DNA of 58,377 bases from Modicisalibacter radicis (GTDB taxonomy: Bacteria; Pseudomonadota; Gammaproteobacteria; Pseudomonadales; Halomonadaceae): the NCBI RefSeq assembly GCF_900961225.1, contig NZ_CAAHFN010000060.1:1-58377 (forward strand), written 5' to 3'. Positions 47,293 to 58,133 of the stretch are shown here, piece after piece. The position numbers and the translations under genes are program-made. The number at the start of each line of letters is the position of its first letter. The stretch's first letter is position 1. The notes under the pieces are model-generated. The model had not been told where the DNA came from. It ran no database searches and saw only the letters and a list, made by a program, of their open reading frames with translations.

Positions 47293-48531
47293 ATGCCTCG
47301 TAGAAGGGTCGTGGTGACCGGGCTGGGTCTGGTGACGCCGGTCGGTAACACCGTCAAGGAGAGCTGGGACAATATCCTGGCAGGCAAGAGCGGCATAGCC
47401 TCGATCGGGCATTTCGATACCAGCGGCTTCAATACGCGCTTCGGTGGGTCTATCAAGGACTTCGACATCAGTCCTTACCTGAACCCCAAGGAAGCGCGCA
47501 AGATGGACCTGTTCATCCAGTACGGCATCGCCGCAGCCTCCCAGGCGGTCACCGATGCGGGGATCGAATGCCATGACGACAATGCTCATCGCATCGGCGT
47601 GGCGATAGGCTCCGGCATCGGGGGCCTGCCGATGATCGAGCATAACCACGACACCCTGCGCAAGGGCGGCGCGCGGCGCATCTCGCCATTCTTCGTGCCG
47701 GGCTCGATCATCAACATGATCGCCGGCAACCTGGCCATCAAGTTCGGTTTCCAGGGCCCCAACATCGCCATCACCACGGCTTGCACCACGGGCACCCACA
47801 ACATCGGCTATGGCGCGCGCACGATCGCCTATGGCGATGCCGACGTGATGGTCTGTGGTGGCGCCGAGATGGCGACCACGCCGTTGGGCCTGGGCGGTTT
47901 TTCCGCAGCCAGGGCGCTGTCCACGCGCAACGACGACCCCGCCGCGGCCAGTCGGCCCTGGGATCGCGACCGCGACGGCTTCGTGCTCTCCGATGGGGCG
48001 GGGGTCGTGGTGCTCGAGGAGTATGAACGGGCCAAGCAGCGTGGCGCGACCATCTACGCCGAGCTCAAGGGGTTCGGGATGAGCGACGATGCCCATCACA
48101 TGACGGCTCCACCGGAGGATGGGCGCGGCGCGGCGCAGGCGATGGCCAACGCGATTCGCGATGCCCAGATGGATCCCGCGCAGATCGATTACATCAACGC
48201 CCACGGCACCTCCACGGCGACCGGCGACCTGGCCGAGAGTCGCGCCGTCGAGCGCGTCATGGGCGATGCGGCCGCCAGGGTCGCGGTCAGTTCGACGAAA
48301 TCGATGATCGGTCATCTGCTCGGGGCGGCAGGCGCCGTCGAGGCGGTATTCAGCATCCTCGCGCTGCGTGACCAGGTGGCGCCGCCGACCATCAACCTCG
48401 ACAACCCCCAGGAAGGCTGCGTTCTCGACTACGTGCCGCATACCGCGCGTGACATGACCCTCAAGAACACCCTGTCGAACTCGTTCGGTTTCGGCGGGAC
48501 CAACGGATCGCTGATCTTCTCGCGTGTCTGA
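47293..48531 (+). CDS. fabF: 3-oxoacyl-ACP synthase II
   Basis: Condensing enzyme (KAS II) that extends acyl-ACP by two carbons and adjusts fatty-acid composition with temperature. The 412 residues equal the E. coli enzyme within one. The triad is Cys164 ([10 protein letters not shown]), His304 ([12 protein letters not shown]) and His341 ([13 protein letters not shown]), each one residue after the E. coli position. A strong GGAGGAGAG site precedes the ATG. Its stop overlaps the start of pabC. Confidence 0.98.
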   Translation: MPRRRVVVTGLGLVTPVGNTVKESWDNILAGKSGIASIGHFDTSGFNTRFGGSIKDFDISPYLNPKEARKMDLFIQYGIAAASQAVTDAGIECHDDNAHRIGVAIGSGIGGLPMIEHNHDTLRKGGARRISPFFVPGSIINMIAGNLAIKFGFQGPNIAITTACTTGTHNIGYGARTIAYGDADVMVCGGAEMATTPLGLGGFSAARALSTRNDDPAAASRPWDRDRDGFVLSDGAGVVVLEEYERAKQRGATIYAELKGFGMSDDAHHMTAPPEDGRGAAQAMANAIRDAQMDPAQIDYINAHGTSTATGDLAESRAVERVMGDAAARVAVSSTKSMIGHLLGAAGAVEAVFSILALRDQVAPPTINLDNPQEGCVLDYVPHTARDMTLKNTLSNSFGFGGTNGSLIFSRV

Positions 48532-49342
48532 CGCAGGCCCTCATGATGCCGGGGTGCCGCTCGACGACCGCGGCCTGGCCTATGGTGACGGGCTCTTCGA
48601 GACCGTGCTGGTGCGTGACGGCCGGCCGCTGTTGTGGGACTACCACCTGGCAAGGCTGCAACGCGGTTGTCAGGCGCTCGGCATGGCCGTCCCCGACACG
48701 CGGACGCTGGCGGCATTGCCCGCCGAAGCCGGGGCGGGACTTGCGGTGCTCAAGGTGATCCTTACCCGGGGCAGCGGCGGGCGTGGCTATCAACCGCCGG
48801 TCGAGTCCGAACCGCGTCTGCGTTGGCATCTGTCGAGGTTCGAGCCGCGTCTCGAGCGCTGGCAGCGCGGCGTGACGGTTCGCCACTGTCGACTGCGGCT
48901 TGCCGAACAGCCGGCTCTGGCGGGCATCAAGCACCTCAACCGGCTCGAGAACGTGCTGGCAAGGCGCGAGTGGACATCCCCCGACATCGCCGAAGGCCTG
49001 CTCACGAGCGTGGGCGGAAGGTTGGTCGAGGCCACCAGCATGAATGTCTTCTGGCGCCGCGACGGCTGTTGGCAGACGCCGCGCCTCGAGCGTTGCGGCG
49101 TGGCCGGCACGCTGCGTGCCGCGCTGCTGGATCGGTTCGCCATCGACGAGGTCGAGCTCGAGCCGGCGGCGCTGGCGACGGTCGAAGCGTTCTGCCTGGG
49201 CAATTCGGTGCAGGGCCTCTGGCCGGTTGTCGCGCTGCAAAGCGCATCGGGCGAACCCCTCGGCCGGTGGGCCATCACCAACGAATTTCGCGCCATGCAG
49301 CAGGAAGCCCACGCGCTGCTCGGCTATCCCGCCCGTTTCTGA
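48524..49342 (+). CDS. pabC: Aminodeoxychorismate lyase
   Basis: PLP enzyme that cleaves 4-amino-4-deoxychorismate to p-aminobenzoate and pyruvate, feeding folate synthesis. The 272 residues match the family (E. coli 269). The fold-IV aminotransferase marks are [17 protein letters not shown], the PLP lysine Lys136 in [15 protein letters not shown], and the C-terminal [14 protein letters not shown]. The start is GTG, overlapping the fabF stop by 8 bases, so it is probably coupled. The neighbourhood fabF-pabC-mltG-tmk-holB is shared with E. coli. Confidence 0.95.
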   Translation: MSDAGPHDAGVPLDDRGLAYGDGLFETVLVRDGRPLLWDYHLARLQRGCQALGMAVPDTRTLAALPAEAGAGLAVLKVILTRGSGGRGYQPPVESEPRLRWHLSRFEPRLERWQRGVTVRHCRLRLAEQPALAGIKHLNRLENVLARREWTSPDIAEGLLTSVGGRLVEATSMNVFWRRDGCWQTPRLERCGVAGTLRAALLDRFAIDEVELEPAALATVEAFCLGNSVQGLWPVVALQSASGEPLGRWAITNEFRAMQQEAHALLGYPARF

Positions 49343-49388
49343 CGGCCCGATCGCCGGGCAGCGTCCGCTTGCCGACTAAGGATTCTCT

Positions 49389-50390
49389 ATGCGCTTGCTG
49401 AAAATCATCCTGGTTCTGGCCGTCGTGCTGGTGGTGGCCGGATTCGCCGGCTTTCGCTATTGGCAGACCCGGCTCGACCGCCCGCTGTCGATCGATGCGC
49501 CGGTGGTCTACGAAGTCCCTCGCGGGGCCGGCTTCAACCAGGTGGTCTACGATCTGGCCGAGCGCGGGGTCATTGCCGAAACCTGGTCATTGCGGCTGCT
49601 CAAGCGGGTCGATCCCCAGGAGCTGCCCGCGCTGCGAGCCGGCGAATTCCGGCTCGAGCCGGGCATGAGCGTTCGCGAGGCGATGAGGCTGCTCGGCAGC
49701 GACGACGTCGTGACCTACACGCTGACCATTCCCGAGGGCTGGACCTTCGTGCAGATGCGCGACGCGTTGGCTTCCGCCGCCAAGCTGGCCCATCGCACCG
49801 ATGGCCTGAGCGACGCCGAGGTGATGGCCGAGCTGGGCCACCCCGACCAGCATCCCGAAGGGCGTTTCTTCCCCGACACCTATCGTTATCACAAGGGAAT
49901 CAGCGACCTGGAGATCCTCGACCAGGCCTATCGGCGCATGCAGCGCACCCTGGACAGGGTATGGGCGCAGCGAGACGAGAACCTGGCGCTGGAGTCACCC
50001 TATCAGGCGCTGATAATGGCCTCCCTGATCGAACGCGAGACCGGCATCGACGGCGAGCGCCGCGAGATCGCCGGGGTGTTCACGCGGCGCCTGGCCAAGG
50101 GCATGCGTCTGCAGACCGACCCCACGGTGATCTACGGGCTGGGCGAGGACTACGACGGCAACATCACCCGGGCGGATCTGCGTCGCGACTCGCCCTACAA
50201 TACCTATCTGATCGAGGGGCTGCCGCCGACGCCGATCGCCATGCCCGGACGCGCCGCGCTCGAGGCGGCGGTGCATCCGGCCGAGGGCGAGACGCTGTAT
50301 TTCGTCGCCAAGGGCGATGGCAGCCACCATTTCTCGAAGACGCTCGACGAACACAACGCCGCCGTGCGGCGCTACATTCTCAATCGCTGA
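49389..50390 (+). CDS. mltG: Endolytic murein transglycosylase MltG
   Basis: Inner-membrane enzyme that cuts nascent glycan strands and so sets their length. The 333 residues match the family (E. coli YceG 340). One N-terminal transmembrane helix spans 5-22 (KIILVLAVVLVVAGFAG). A LysM-like region comes next, and the catalytic domain has Glu217 in MASLIERETGIDGER, aligned with E. coli Glu218, followed by LQTDPTVIYG and the C-terminal PTPIAMPGRAALEAAVHP. It stands 46 bases after pabC and just before tmk. Confidence 0.96.
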   Translation: MRLLKIILVLAVVLVVAGFAGFRYWQTRLDRPLSIDAPVVYEVPRGAGFNQVVYDLAERGVIAETWSLRLLKRVDPQELPALRAGEFRLEPGMSVREAMRLLGSDDVVTYTLTIPEGWTFVQMRDALASAAKLAHRTDGLSDAEVMAELGHPDQHPEGRFFPDTYRYHKGISDLEILDQAYRRMQRTLDRVWAQRDENLALESPYQALIMASLIERETGIDGERREIAGVFTRRLAKGMRLQTDPTVIYGLGEDYDGNITRADLRRDSPYNTYLIEGLPPTPIAMPGRAALEAAVHPAEGETLYFVAKGDGSHHFSKTLDEHNAAVRRYILNR

Positions 50391-52021
<1,631 letters not shown>

Positions 52022-52049
52022 TGCAACGGGCCACGGGAGGCTCGAGACG

Positions 52050-52385
52050 ATGGCCGAACAGAAAGCGCTTTCACTGACTTTCAAGGACAGGTCGACCCTG
52101 CTGTCGGCCTACATGCCGACCCTCGAGCGGGGCGGCATGTTCGTGCCGACTCGCGACCGTTACGTGCTGGGCCAGACGGTCTATCTATTGCTGACCATGC
52201 CCGGCGAGAGCGAGCGTTTGCCGGTCACCGGCCAGGTCGTGTGGATCTCGCCGCCGGGCGTGTCCGGGCGTCGGGTCCCGGGCATCGGTGTGCATTTCAG
52301 CCCCGACGATCAACGCGTGCGCGATCGCGTCGAGAATCATCTGGCGGGGATGCTCGACAAGGGCACGCCGACCTACACCCTCTGA
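52050..52385 (+). CDS. pilZ: PilZ-type protein, type IV pilus biogenesis
   Basis: A 111-residue PilZ-domain protein. The orthologue beside holB in Pseudomonas is needed for type IV pili and works with PilB and FimX. The visible core is LERGGMFVPTRDRYVLGQTV, LPVTGQVVWISPPG and PGIGVHFSPDDQRVRD. The RxxxR motif needed for c-di-GMP binding is missing near the N-terminus, as in the founding PilZ, so it may not bind the nucleotide itself. It lies between holB and tatD, the same order as in P. aeruginosa. Confidence 0.92.
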   Translation: MAEQKALSLTFKDRSTLLSAYMPTLERGGMFVPTRDRYVLGQTVYLLLTMPGESERLPVTGQVVWISPPGVSGRRVPGIGVHFSPDDQRVRDRVENHLAGMLDKGTPTYTL

Positions 52386-52436
52386 ACGTTGGCTACCGGC
52401 TGACATTTCCGTTTCATCCGCTTCGAGTAATTCTGC

Positions 52437-53276
52437 ATGTTCGTCGATTCCCACTGCCATCTCGATCGCCTCGACCTCGACGCCCACGCGGGCGACTTGA
52501 ACGCCGCGCTGGATGCCGCGCGCGGGCGCAGCGTCCGCCAGTTCCTGGCGATCGCGGTGACGCTCGACGACGTCCCCGGCCTGGCGGCGCTGGCACGCGA
52601 ACACGCCGACGTGGCGATCGCCGCGGGCGTGCATCCGCTGCACCAGGTCGACAATGAACCCGATGTCGCCGCGATCAAGGCCTGCGCCGAGCGTCACGCG
52701 GCGGTCGCGATCGGCGAAACCGGGCTGGATTATCATTATCAGGGCGTCAGCCAAGTAGCGCAGCGGGCGCGCTTCGAGAATCACCTGATCGCCGCCCGGG
52801 AGCTCGAGCTGCCGGTCGTCGTGCACACCCGCGAGGCGCGTGAGGACACGCTGGCGCTGATCCGGCGTCACACCGATCCGGCGGTGGGCGGCGTATTGCA
52901 CTGTTTCACCGAGGAGCTCGACATGGCCCGCGAGGCGGTCCGCCACGGCTTCTATATCTCGCTGTCGGGCATCGTGACGTTTCGCAACGCCAGCGCGGTG
53001 CGCGAACTGGCGCGGCGTATACCCCTCGACCGGCTGCTGATCGAGACCGACAGCCCCTACCTGGCACCGGTGCCCCATCGCGGCAAGCCCAACGAGCCCC
53101 AGTGGGTGGTGGAAGTCGCCGAGTGCATCGCCGCCGAGCGGGGCATCAGCGTCGACGAAGTCGCCATGCAGACCACCGCCAACTTCTACCGGCTGTTTCG
53201 CGGCGCGGTGCCCCAGGCGCCGGAGGACGTGCGTCAGATGCTGACCGACGCGCAGCTGATCGGCGCCGATGGCTGA
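52437..53276 (+). CDS. tatD: TatD-family metal-dependent hydrolase
   Basis: Amidohydrolase-fold protein of 279 residues, probably a metal-dependent 3'-5' exonuclease. Metal ligands lie in MFVDSHCHLDRLD, AIGETGLDYHYQ, VVVHTREAREDTL, GGVLHCFTEELDMA and LLIETDSPYLAP. The closing signature GKPNEPQWVVEVAECIA is intact. It corresponds to the YcfH/PA2959 member of the family that follows holB, not to the TatD of the tat operon. It is 44 bases before the DUF1285 gene. Confidence 0.95.
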   Translation: MFVDSHCHLDRLDLDAHAGDLNAALDAARGRSVRQFLAIAVTLDDVPGLAALAREHADVAIAAGVHPLHQVDNEPDVAAIKACAERHAAVAIGETGLDYHYQGVSQVAQRARFENHLIAARELELPVVVHTREAREDTLALIRRHTDPAVGGVLHCFTEELDMAREAVRHGFYISLSGIVTFRNASAVRELARRIPLDRLLIETDSPYLAPVPHRGKPNEPQWVVEVAECIAAERGISVDEVAMQTTANFYRLFRGAVPQAPEDVRQMLTDAQLIGADG

Positions 53277-53320
53277 GAGCCCCGACCCGTCGCAAACCGG
53301 CCCGGCAAGGAGGTAGTTGA

Positions 53321-53887
53321 ATGTCGCTGGATGCACTGTTCGATCATATCGATGGCGAGGGGGCGATACCGCCGCTGGCGCGTTGGCAGCCGGCGCTGAG
53401 CGGCGACATGGATCTGCTGATACGTGCCGATGGCGTGTGGCTGCACGACGGCGAGCCGATCCGCCGGCCGCGGCTGGTGCGCCTGCTGTCGACGATCCTG
53501 CGGCGCGAGGCGGATGGCGATCATTACCTGGTCACGCCGGTCGAGAAGTGGCGCATTCGCGTCGAGGACCGGCCGTTTCTGGTCGTCGATGCCGATGCGA
53601 GCAGCGAAACCGACGCACCAACGCCGGTCTGGCACATGCTGACCAATGTCGGCGACCGGGTCGCGCTCGGCGGCGAGCACCGCCTCGTGCTCAGCGAGAC
53701 ACCGCGTGGCGAGCCGGTGCCCGAAGTCGCGATCCGCTTCGGGCTCGCCGCGCGCCTGAACCGCAACGTCTATTATCGTCTGATCGCGCGGGCCGAACAG
53801 CGTAGCCAGTCCGGCGGTATCGCCCTGGGACTGACCAGTGGCGGTGTCTGGCAGTCGCTCGGCTGGCTCGACGAGGCGATGCCGTGA
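53321..53887 (+). CDS. DUF1285 domain protein
   Basis: Soluble protein of 188 residues in the DUF1285 family (P. aeruginosa PA2958 is the positional counterpart); its function is not known. Conserved stretches are IPPLARWQPALSGDMDLLIR, DGEPIRRPRLVRLLSTILRR and the VEKWRIRVEDRPFLVV core. The C-terminus GIALGLTSGGVWQSLGWLDE is also typical. Two similar beta-rich lobes are expected from known structures. A strong AAGGAGG site lies upstream of the ATG. Its stop overlaps the helicase start by 4 bases (GTGA). Confidence 0.9.
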   Translation: MSLDALFDHIDGEGAIPPLARWQPALSGDMDLLIRADGVWLHDGEPIRRPRLVRLLSTILRREADGDHYLVTPVEKWRIRVEDRPFLVVDADASSETDAPTPVWHMLTNVGDRVALGGEHRLVLSETPRGEPVPEVAIRFGLAARLNRNVYYRLIARAEQRSQSGGIALGLTSGGVWQSLGWLDEAMP

Positions 53888-56106
53888 GACTGACTGCCGA
53901 ACAGCGCGCGGTCGTCGAGCACGCCGGTGGCCATGCGCGGGTCGCCGCGGTGGCCGGCGCCGGCAAGACGACGACGCTGGTCGCGCGCGTGCTGCACCTG
54001 CTGGGCACGGGCGTTCCGGCGCGACGCATGCTGGTGCTGATGTTCAACCGCGCGGCGCGCGAGGACTTCACGGCCAAGCTGGTGGCCCTGGCGCCCGCCG
54101 GCCAGGCGTTGCCCGAGGTGCGCACCTTTCATTCCATCGGCCACCGTCTTACGCAATCGCTGACGCGCTGGGGGCGGCTCGCGCCACGCCAGTTGCTGGC
54201 CGCCGACTGGCAGCGCGAGAAGCTGCTGCGCCAGGCTGCCATGCGCTCGCTCGAAGGCGTCGATCCCTCGACCCGCGAAGCCGCGCTCGACCCCGAACGC
54301 ATCGAAGCCCTGGGGCATTTCTGCGAGATGGTCAAGGCCGAACTCGAAGCGCCGGAGGTGCTCAGGGAACGCCTCGAACTGGGCGAGCATACCGGTCACT
54401 TCGTCGAAGCCTTTCGCCAGATGGAGGAATTGCTCGAGCAGCACGGCGGCATGACCTACGCCGACCTGCTGTATCGGCCGCTGCGCTGCCTGGAAAGCGA
54501 TGCCGAGTCCCGCGCGCGGGTCGAGGGCTTTCTCGATCATGTGATCATCGACGAGTATCAGGACATCAATCTGGCCCAGCAACGCCTGCTGGCGCTGCTC
54601 GCCGGAAACCGGGCGGCGGTGATGGCGGTCGGCGACGCCAACCAGTGCATCTACGAATGGCGCGGCGCGCGCCCGGACTATATGCTCGAGCGCTTTACCG
54701 CGAGTTTCGGCGAAGCCACCGATTATCCGTTGTCGACCACGTTTCGCCACGGCCATGCCCTGGCGCTGTCCGCCAACCACGCCGTTCGCGCCAATCGGCG
54801 GCGCCCCGATCAACTGTGCCTGGCCGCACCGGGCAATCCGCCTACCTCGCTGGCGGTGGGCCAGGGCGGCGCGCGGTTGGTCGAGGCACTGCAGGACTGG
54901 CAGCGCGAGGGGCGCACGCTCGCCGAGGGCTGTGTGTTGGTGCGCAGCTGGGCGCTGTCGGTCTCGGTGCAGTTGCAATTGCTGCGTGCCGGCATCCCGT
55001 TTCGCCTGTCGCGGGACGATCGCTTCGTGTTCCGGCTGCCGCTGGTCCAGGCCTTGGCCGGCTATCTGCGCCTGGCCCGCCAACCACGGCTGCTCAACGA
55101 TCCCGAACATCTGTTGTTGCTGTTCTCGCAACCGACGCCGTTCGTCGCCCGCGAGCGCCTGCAGGCGCTGGTCGTGCAGCTCGCTGAGCGCCAGCGCTGG
55201 CCGGAGCGTCACGATCCGCTGCTGACCGAGCTCAAGCCGATCCAGCGGCGAAATCTGAAGAAGCGCTGGGAGCTGCTCTGCGAATTGCCGCGGCTGGGCA
55301 ACATGCCGGCGTCGCGGCTGCTTGAACTGGTGGTCGAGCGACTCGACGCCGAGAAGGTTCTCAAGCGGGCGGCGGCGCGGCGCGAGAAGGGCGAGGAGGA
55401 CGTGCGGCTGCTGGATATCCTGATCGAGCAGGCCGAGGAACTGACCCAGGCGCCGGATGCCTTCCTGGAACTGCTGGATCGCCGGGTCGAAGGCGCCGAG
55501 GACGGTGTGTTGATCACCACAGTACATGGCGCCAAGGGGCTCGAATGGCCGCTGGTGGCGCTATGGGGGCTCAACGAAGAGGATTTTCCGCATTACAGCC
55601 GCGACAACCCCATCGATGACGAGCGCCTCGAGGAGGAGCGCCGGCTGTTCTACGTGGCGATGACCCGCGCTCAGGAGCGCCTGCTCATGCTTCACGACGG
55701 CGGCGAGCATCGCCCCAGCCGCTTTCTGGCGGAGAGCGCGTGGCGGGACTGCCAGCGCGTCGCCGACGCGCTGGCGAAAGAAGACGCTGGGCAAACCGCT
55801 CTCGAGGTGGGCGATCCGAGCCTGGTGACGCGTTACCTGCAGCGCATCGGCGCGGACCGGGCGCTGAGCGTCGAACCGGCCACGCGGGTCGCCAGCCCCG
55901 GCGCGGAATATGGCGCGTCAGTGCAGGGCATGGGCTTCGCCGTCGGCGAACGGGTCCGGCATGCGGTGTTCGGTCCGGGCGAGATCGTCGTCGTCGAGGG
56001 CGATCCGCGCAGTCCGGTGCTCGAGGTGCGTTTCGAGCAGGCGGGGCGGCGTCGCCTGATCGCCGCGCGCGCCCCGCTCGAGCGGCTGGCAGGCGAGCGT
56101 GCCTGA
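53884..56106 (+). CDS. UvrD/Rep-family superfamily 1 DNA helicase
   Basis: ATP-dependent 3'-5' helicase of 740 residues. Motif Ia/I is AAVAGAGKTTTLVARV near residue 24, motif II is VIIDEYQDINLAQQRLL, motif III is GDANQCIYEWRGARPDYM, motif IV is STTFRHG, motif V is TTVHGAKGLEWPLV and motif VI is YVAMTRAQERLL. The C-terminal 55 residues (VGERVRHAVFGPGEIVVVEG onward) resemble the Tudor-like tail of PcrA/UvrD that contacts RNA polymerase or DNA. It is close to, but distinct from, housekeeping UvrD and Rep. The start is GTG, overlapping the DUF1285 stop, so the two are coupled. The exact role is unknown. Confidence 0.93.
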   Translation: MRLTAEQRAVVEHAGGHARVAAVAGAGKTTTLVARVLHLLGTGVPARRMLVLMFNRAAREDFTAKLVALAPAGQALPEVRTFHSIGHRLTQSLTRWGRLAPRQLLAADWQREKLLRQAAMRSLEGVDPSTREAALDPERIEALGHFCEMVKAELEAPEVLRERLELGEHTGHFVEAFRQMEELLEQHGGMTYADLLYRPLRCLESDAESRARVEGFLDHVIIDEYQDINLAQQRLLALLAGNRAAVMAVGDANQCIYEWRGARPDYMLERFTASFGEATDYPLSTTFRHGHALALSANHAVRANRRRPDQLCLAAPGNPPTSLAVGQGGARLVEALQDWQREGRTLAEGCVLVRSWALSVSVQLQLLRAGIPFRLSRDDRFVFRLPLVQALAGYLRLARQPRLLNDPEHLLLLFSQPTPFVARERLQALVVQLAERQRWPERHDPLLTELKPIQRRNLKKRWELLCELPRLGNMPASRLLELVVERLDAEKVLKRAAARREKGEEDVRLLDILIEQAEELTQAPDAFLELLDRRVEGAEDGVLITTVHGAKGLEWPLVALWGLNEEDFPHYSRDNPIDDERLEEERRLFYVAMTRAQERLLMLHDGGEHRPSRFLAESAWRDCQRVADALAKEDAGQTALEVGDPSLVTRYLQRIGADRALSVEPATRVASPGAEYGASVQGMGFAVGERVRHAVFGPGEIVVVEGDPRSPVLEVRFEQAGRRRLIAARAPLERLAGERA

Positions 56107-56124
56107 CCGGCCGGGGCTTTTCCT

Positions 56125-57783
56125 TTACATGTTGGGGTAGTTGGGTCCGCCACCGCCTTCCGGGGCGACCCAGGTGATGTTCTGCGCCGGATCCTTGATG
56201 TCGCAGGTCTTGCAGTGGATGCAGTTCTGGAAATTGATCTGGAAGCGCGGCTGGCCGGCCTCGTCCTCGACCACCTCATAGACGCCCACCGGGCAGTAGC
56301 GCTGCGCCGGTTCGTCGAACTTCGGCAGGTTGTCGCGGATCGGGATCTCCGGATCGGCGAGCTTCAGGTGGCAGGGCTGGTCCTCCTCGTGATTGGTATT
56401 CGACAGGAACACCGAGGAAGGCTTGTCGAAGGACAGCTTGCCGTCCGGCTTGGGGTAATCGATCGGTGTGGCCTGATCGCGGGTCTTGAGCCGGGCATGG
56501 TCGGGGGTGGTGTCGTGGACCCTGGGCAATTTGCCGCCGAGTAGCTGATCGGCGAAGTTGTAGGCGCCGCCGAGCAGGGTGCCGTACTTGTGGATCGCCG
56601 GGCCGAAGCTGGCGGTTTCCTCGAGTTCCGCGTAGGCCCAGCTCTGCTCCCAGCGGGTCATGAAGTGGCTCAGCTCCCGGCCGCCTTCGTCGCCGTCGGC
56701 GATCGCCTCGAAGACCGTCTCGGCGGCGATCAGGCCCGATTTCATCGCCGTGTGCAGGCCCTTGATCTTGGCGAAGTTGAGCGTGCCGGCATCGCAGCCG
56801 ATCAACAGCCCGCCGGGTAAGACCATCCTGGGTAGGCAGTTGAGACCGCCCTTGGTAATCGCCCGGGCGCCGTAGGCGACCCGCGAACCGCCGTCCAGGT
56901 ACTGCTTGATCAGCGGATGATGCTTCATGCGCTGGAATTCATCGAACGGCGAGAGGTAGGGATTGGCATAGGCCAGATCGACGATCAGGCCCACCACGAC
57001 CTGTTGATTCTCGGCGTGATAGAGGAAGAAGCCGCCCTGGGTGTCCTTGGGCAGCGGCCAGCCCGAACCATGCACCACCAGGCCCGGCCGATGCTTGTCG
57101 GCGGGCACGTCCCAGAGTTCCTTGAGGCCGATGCCGTAGTGTTGCGCATCCTTGCCGGCGGCCAGGTCGAAGCGCTCGATCAGGCGCTTGCCGAGATGGC
57201 CGCGCGAACCCTCCGAGAACAGCGTGTACTTGGCGCGCAGCTCCATGCCCGGCATGTGGCCGCTCTTCTCGCTGCCGTCGGCGGCCACGCCCATGTCGCC
57301 GGTGATGATGCCGCGTACGCCGCCATCGGCGTCATAAAGCACTTCCTGGGCGGCGAAGCCGGGGAAGATCTCGACGCCGAGTTGCTCGGCCTGTTCGCCC
57401 AGCCAGCGGCACAGGTTGCCGGCGCTGATCACGTAATTCGGCGAGCTGCCCCCGGTGTTATGCATGCTCTTGGGTACCAGCGCGTTGGGCAGCTTCTGCG
57501 CCGACTCGCCATCCTTGAGCAGGTAGACGTCGTCGTGGGTTGCCGGCGTCGTCAGCGGTGCGCCGCGCTCGGACCAGTCGGGGAACAGTTCGTCCAGCGC
57601 GCGGGTCTCGAAGACTGCCCCGGAAAGGATGTGGGCGCCGACCTCGGAGCCTTTCTCGACTACGCAGACGCTGAGTTCGCGCTCGGCCTCGTTGGCCTGC
57701 TGCATCAGGCGGCAGGCGGCGGACAGGCCGCTGGGGCCGGCACCGACGATGACCACGTCGAAGTCCATGTGTTCGCGTTCCAC
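56125..57783 (-). CDS. etfD: Electron transfer flavoprotein-ubiquinone oxidoreductase
   Basis: Membrane-bound FAD and 4Fe-4S enzyme that passes electrons from ETF to ubiquinone. The 552 residues match the family. The FAD site is FDVVIVGAGPSGLSAACRLM near residue 7. The quinone-domain signatures include LGLKELW-like GIGLKELWDVPAD and GCDAGTLNFAKIKGLHTAMK. The cluster cysteines are in YCPVGVYEV and NCIHCKTCDIKDP near the C-terminus. The start is GTG at 57783 (VEREHMDFD, as in Pseudomonas) with a GAGGAGG site, not the inner ATG at 57768. It is divergent from etfB. Confidence 0.97.
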   Translation of the reverse strand: MEREHMDFDVVIVGAGPSGLSAACRLMQQANEAERELSVCVVEKGSEVGAHILSGAVFETRALDELFPDWSERGAPLTTPATHDDVYLLKDGESAQKLPNALVPKSMHNTGGSSPNYVISAGNLCRWLGEQAEQLGVEIFPGFAAQEVLYDADGGVRGIITGDMGVAADGSEKSGHMPGMELRAKYTLFSEGSRGHLGKRLIERFDLAAGKDAQHYGIGLKELWDVPADKHRPGLVVHGSGWPLPKDTQGGFFLYHAENQQVVVGLIVDLAYANPYLSPFDEFQRMKHHPLIKQYLDGGSRVAYGARAITKGGLNCLPRMVLPGGLLIGCDAGTLNFAKIKGLHTAMKSGLIAAETVFEAIADGDEGGRELSHFMTRWEQSWAYAELEETASFGPAIHKYGTLLGGAYNFADQLLGGKLPRVHDTTPDHARLKTRDQATPIDYPKPDGKLSFDKPSSVFLSNTNHEEDQPCHLKLADPEIPIRDNLPKFDEPAQRYCPVGVYEVVEDEAGQPRFQINFQNCIHCKTCDIKDPAQNITWVAPEGGGGPNYPNM

Positions 57784-58133
57784 GGCTCGTCTCCTCCTCA
57801 AGCGACATCGTTGCTGCACGATGTCGGCCCGGCATGCCTGTCGAGCTGGCGCTCGGTTGTCAGGTTCGGCCTACCGGGCATGTCTTTGGTTAATATTGCG
57901 ATTGTCGCCTACTATAATTAAAACGGTCGTTTGCTTCTACTCTCGTTTGCTGCTAGTCATATTCTTCGGCATGCGGTCAACGACGGGCGACAAGTGACGC
58001 GTGCGGACGCCGGATGCCAGCTTGGGCGGCTTTGCAAGCTGTGGCAAACTAGAATGACGATGGTCCTAACCTTATCAAATGCTTGCATGAGTCGACACGA
58101 AATGCCGGCCGGTTCCAATCTAGCGAGGACGCC
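57784..58133. promoter_or_regulatory. Divergent etfD/etfB control region with PsrA-like site
   Basis: On the plus strand TTAATA (57890-57895), 17 bases, then TATAAT (57913-57918) form a plausible etfB promoter with a leader of about 215 bases. Just after the -10 lies AAAACGGTCGTTTG (57920-57933), whose complement begins CAAAC-N4-GTTT as in the PsrA consensus. A fatty-acid-responsive regulator is inferred. No gene is seen in the rest. Confidence 0.5.
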
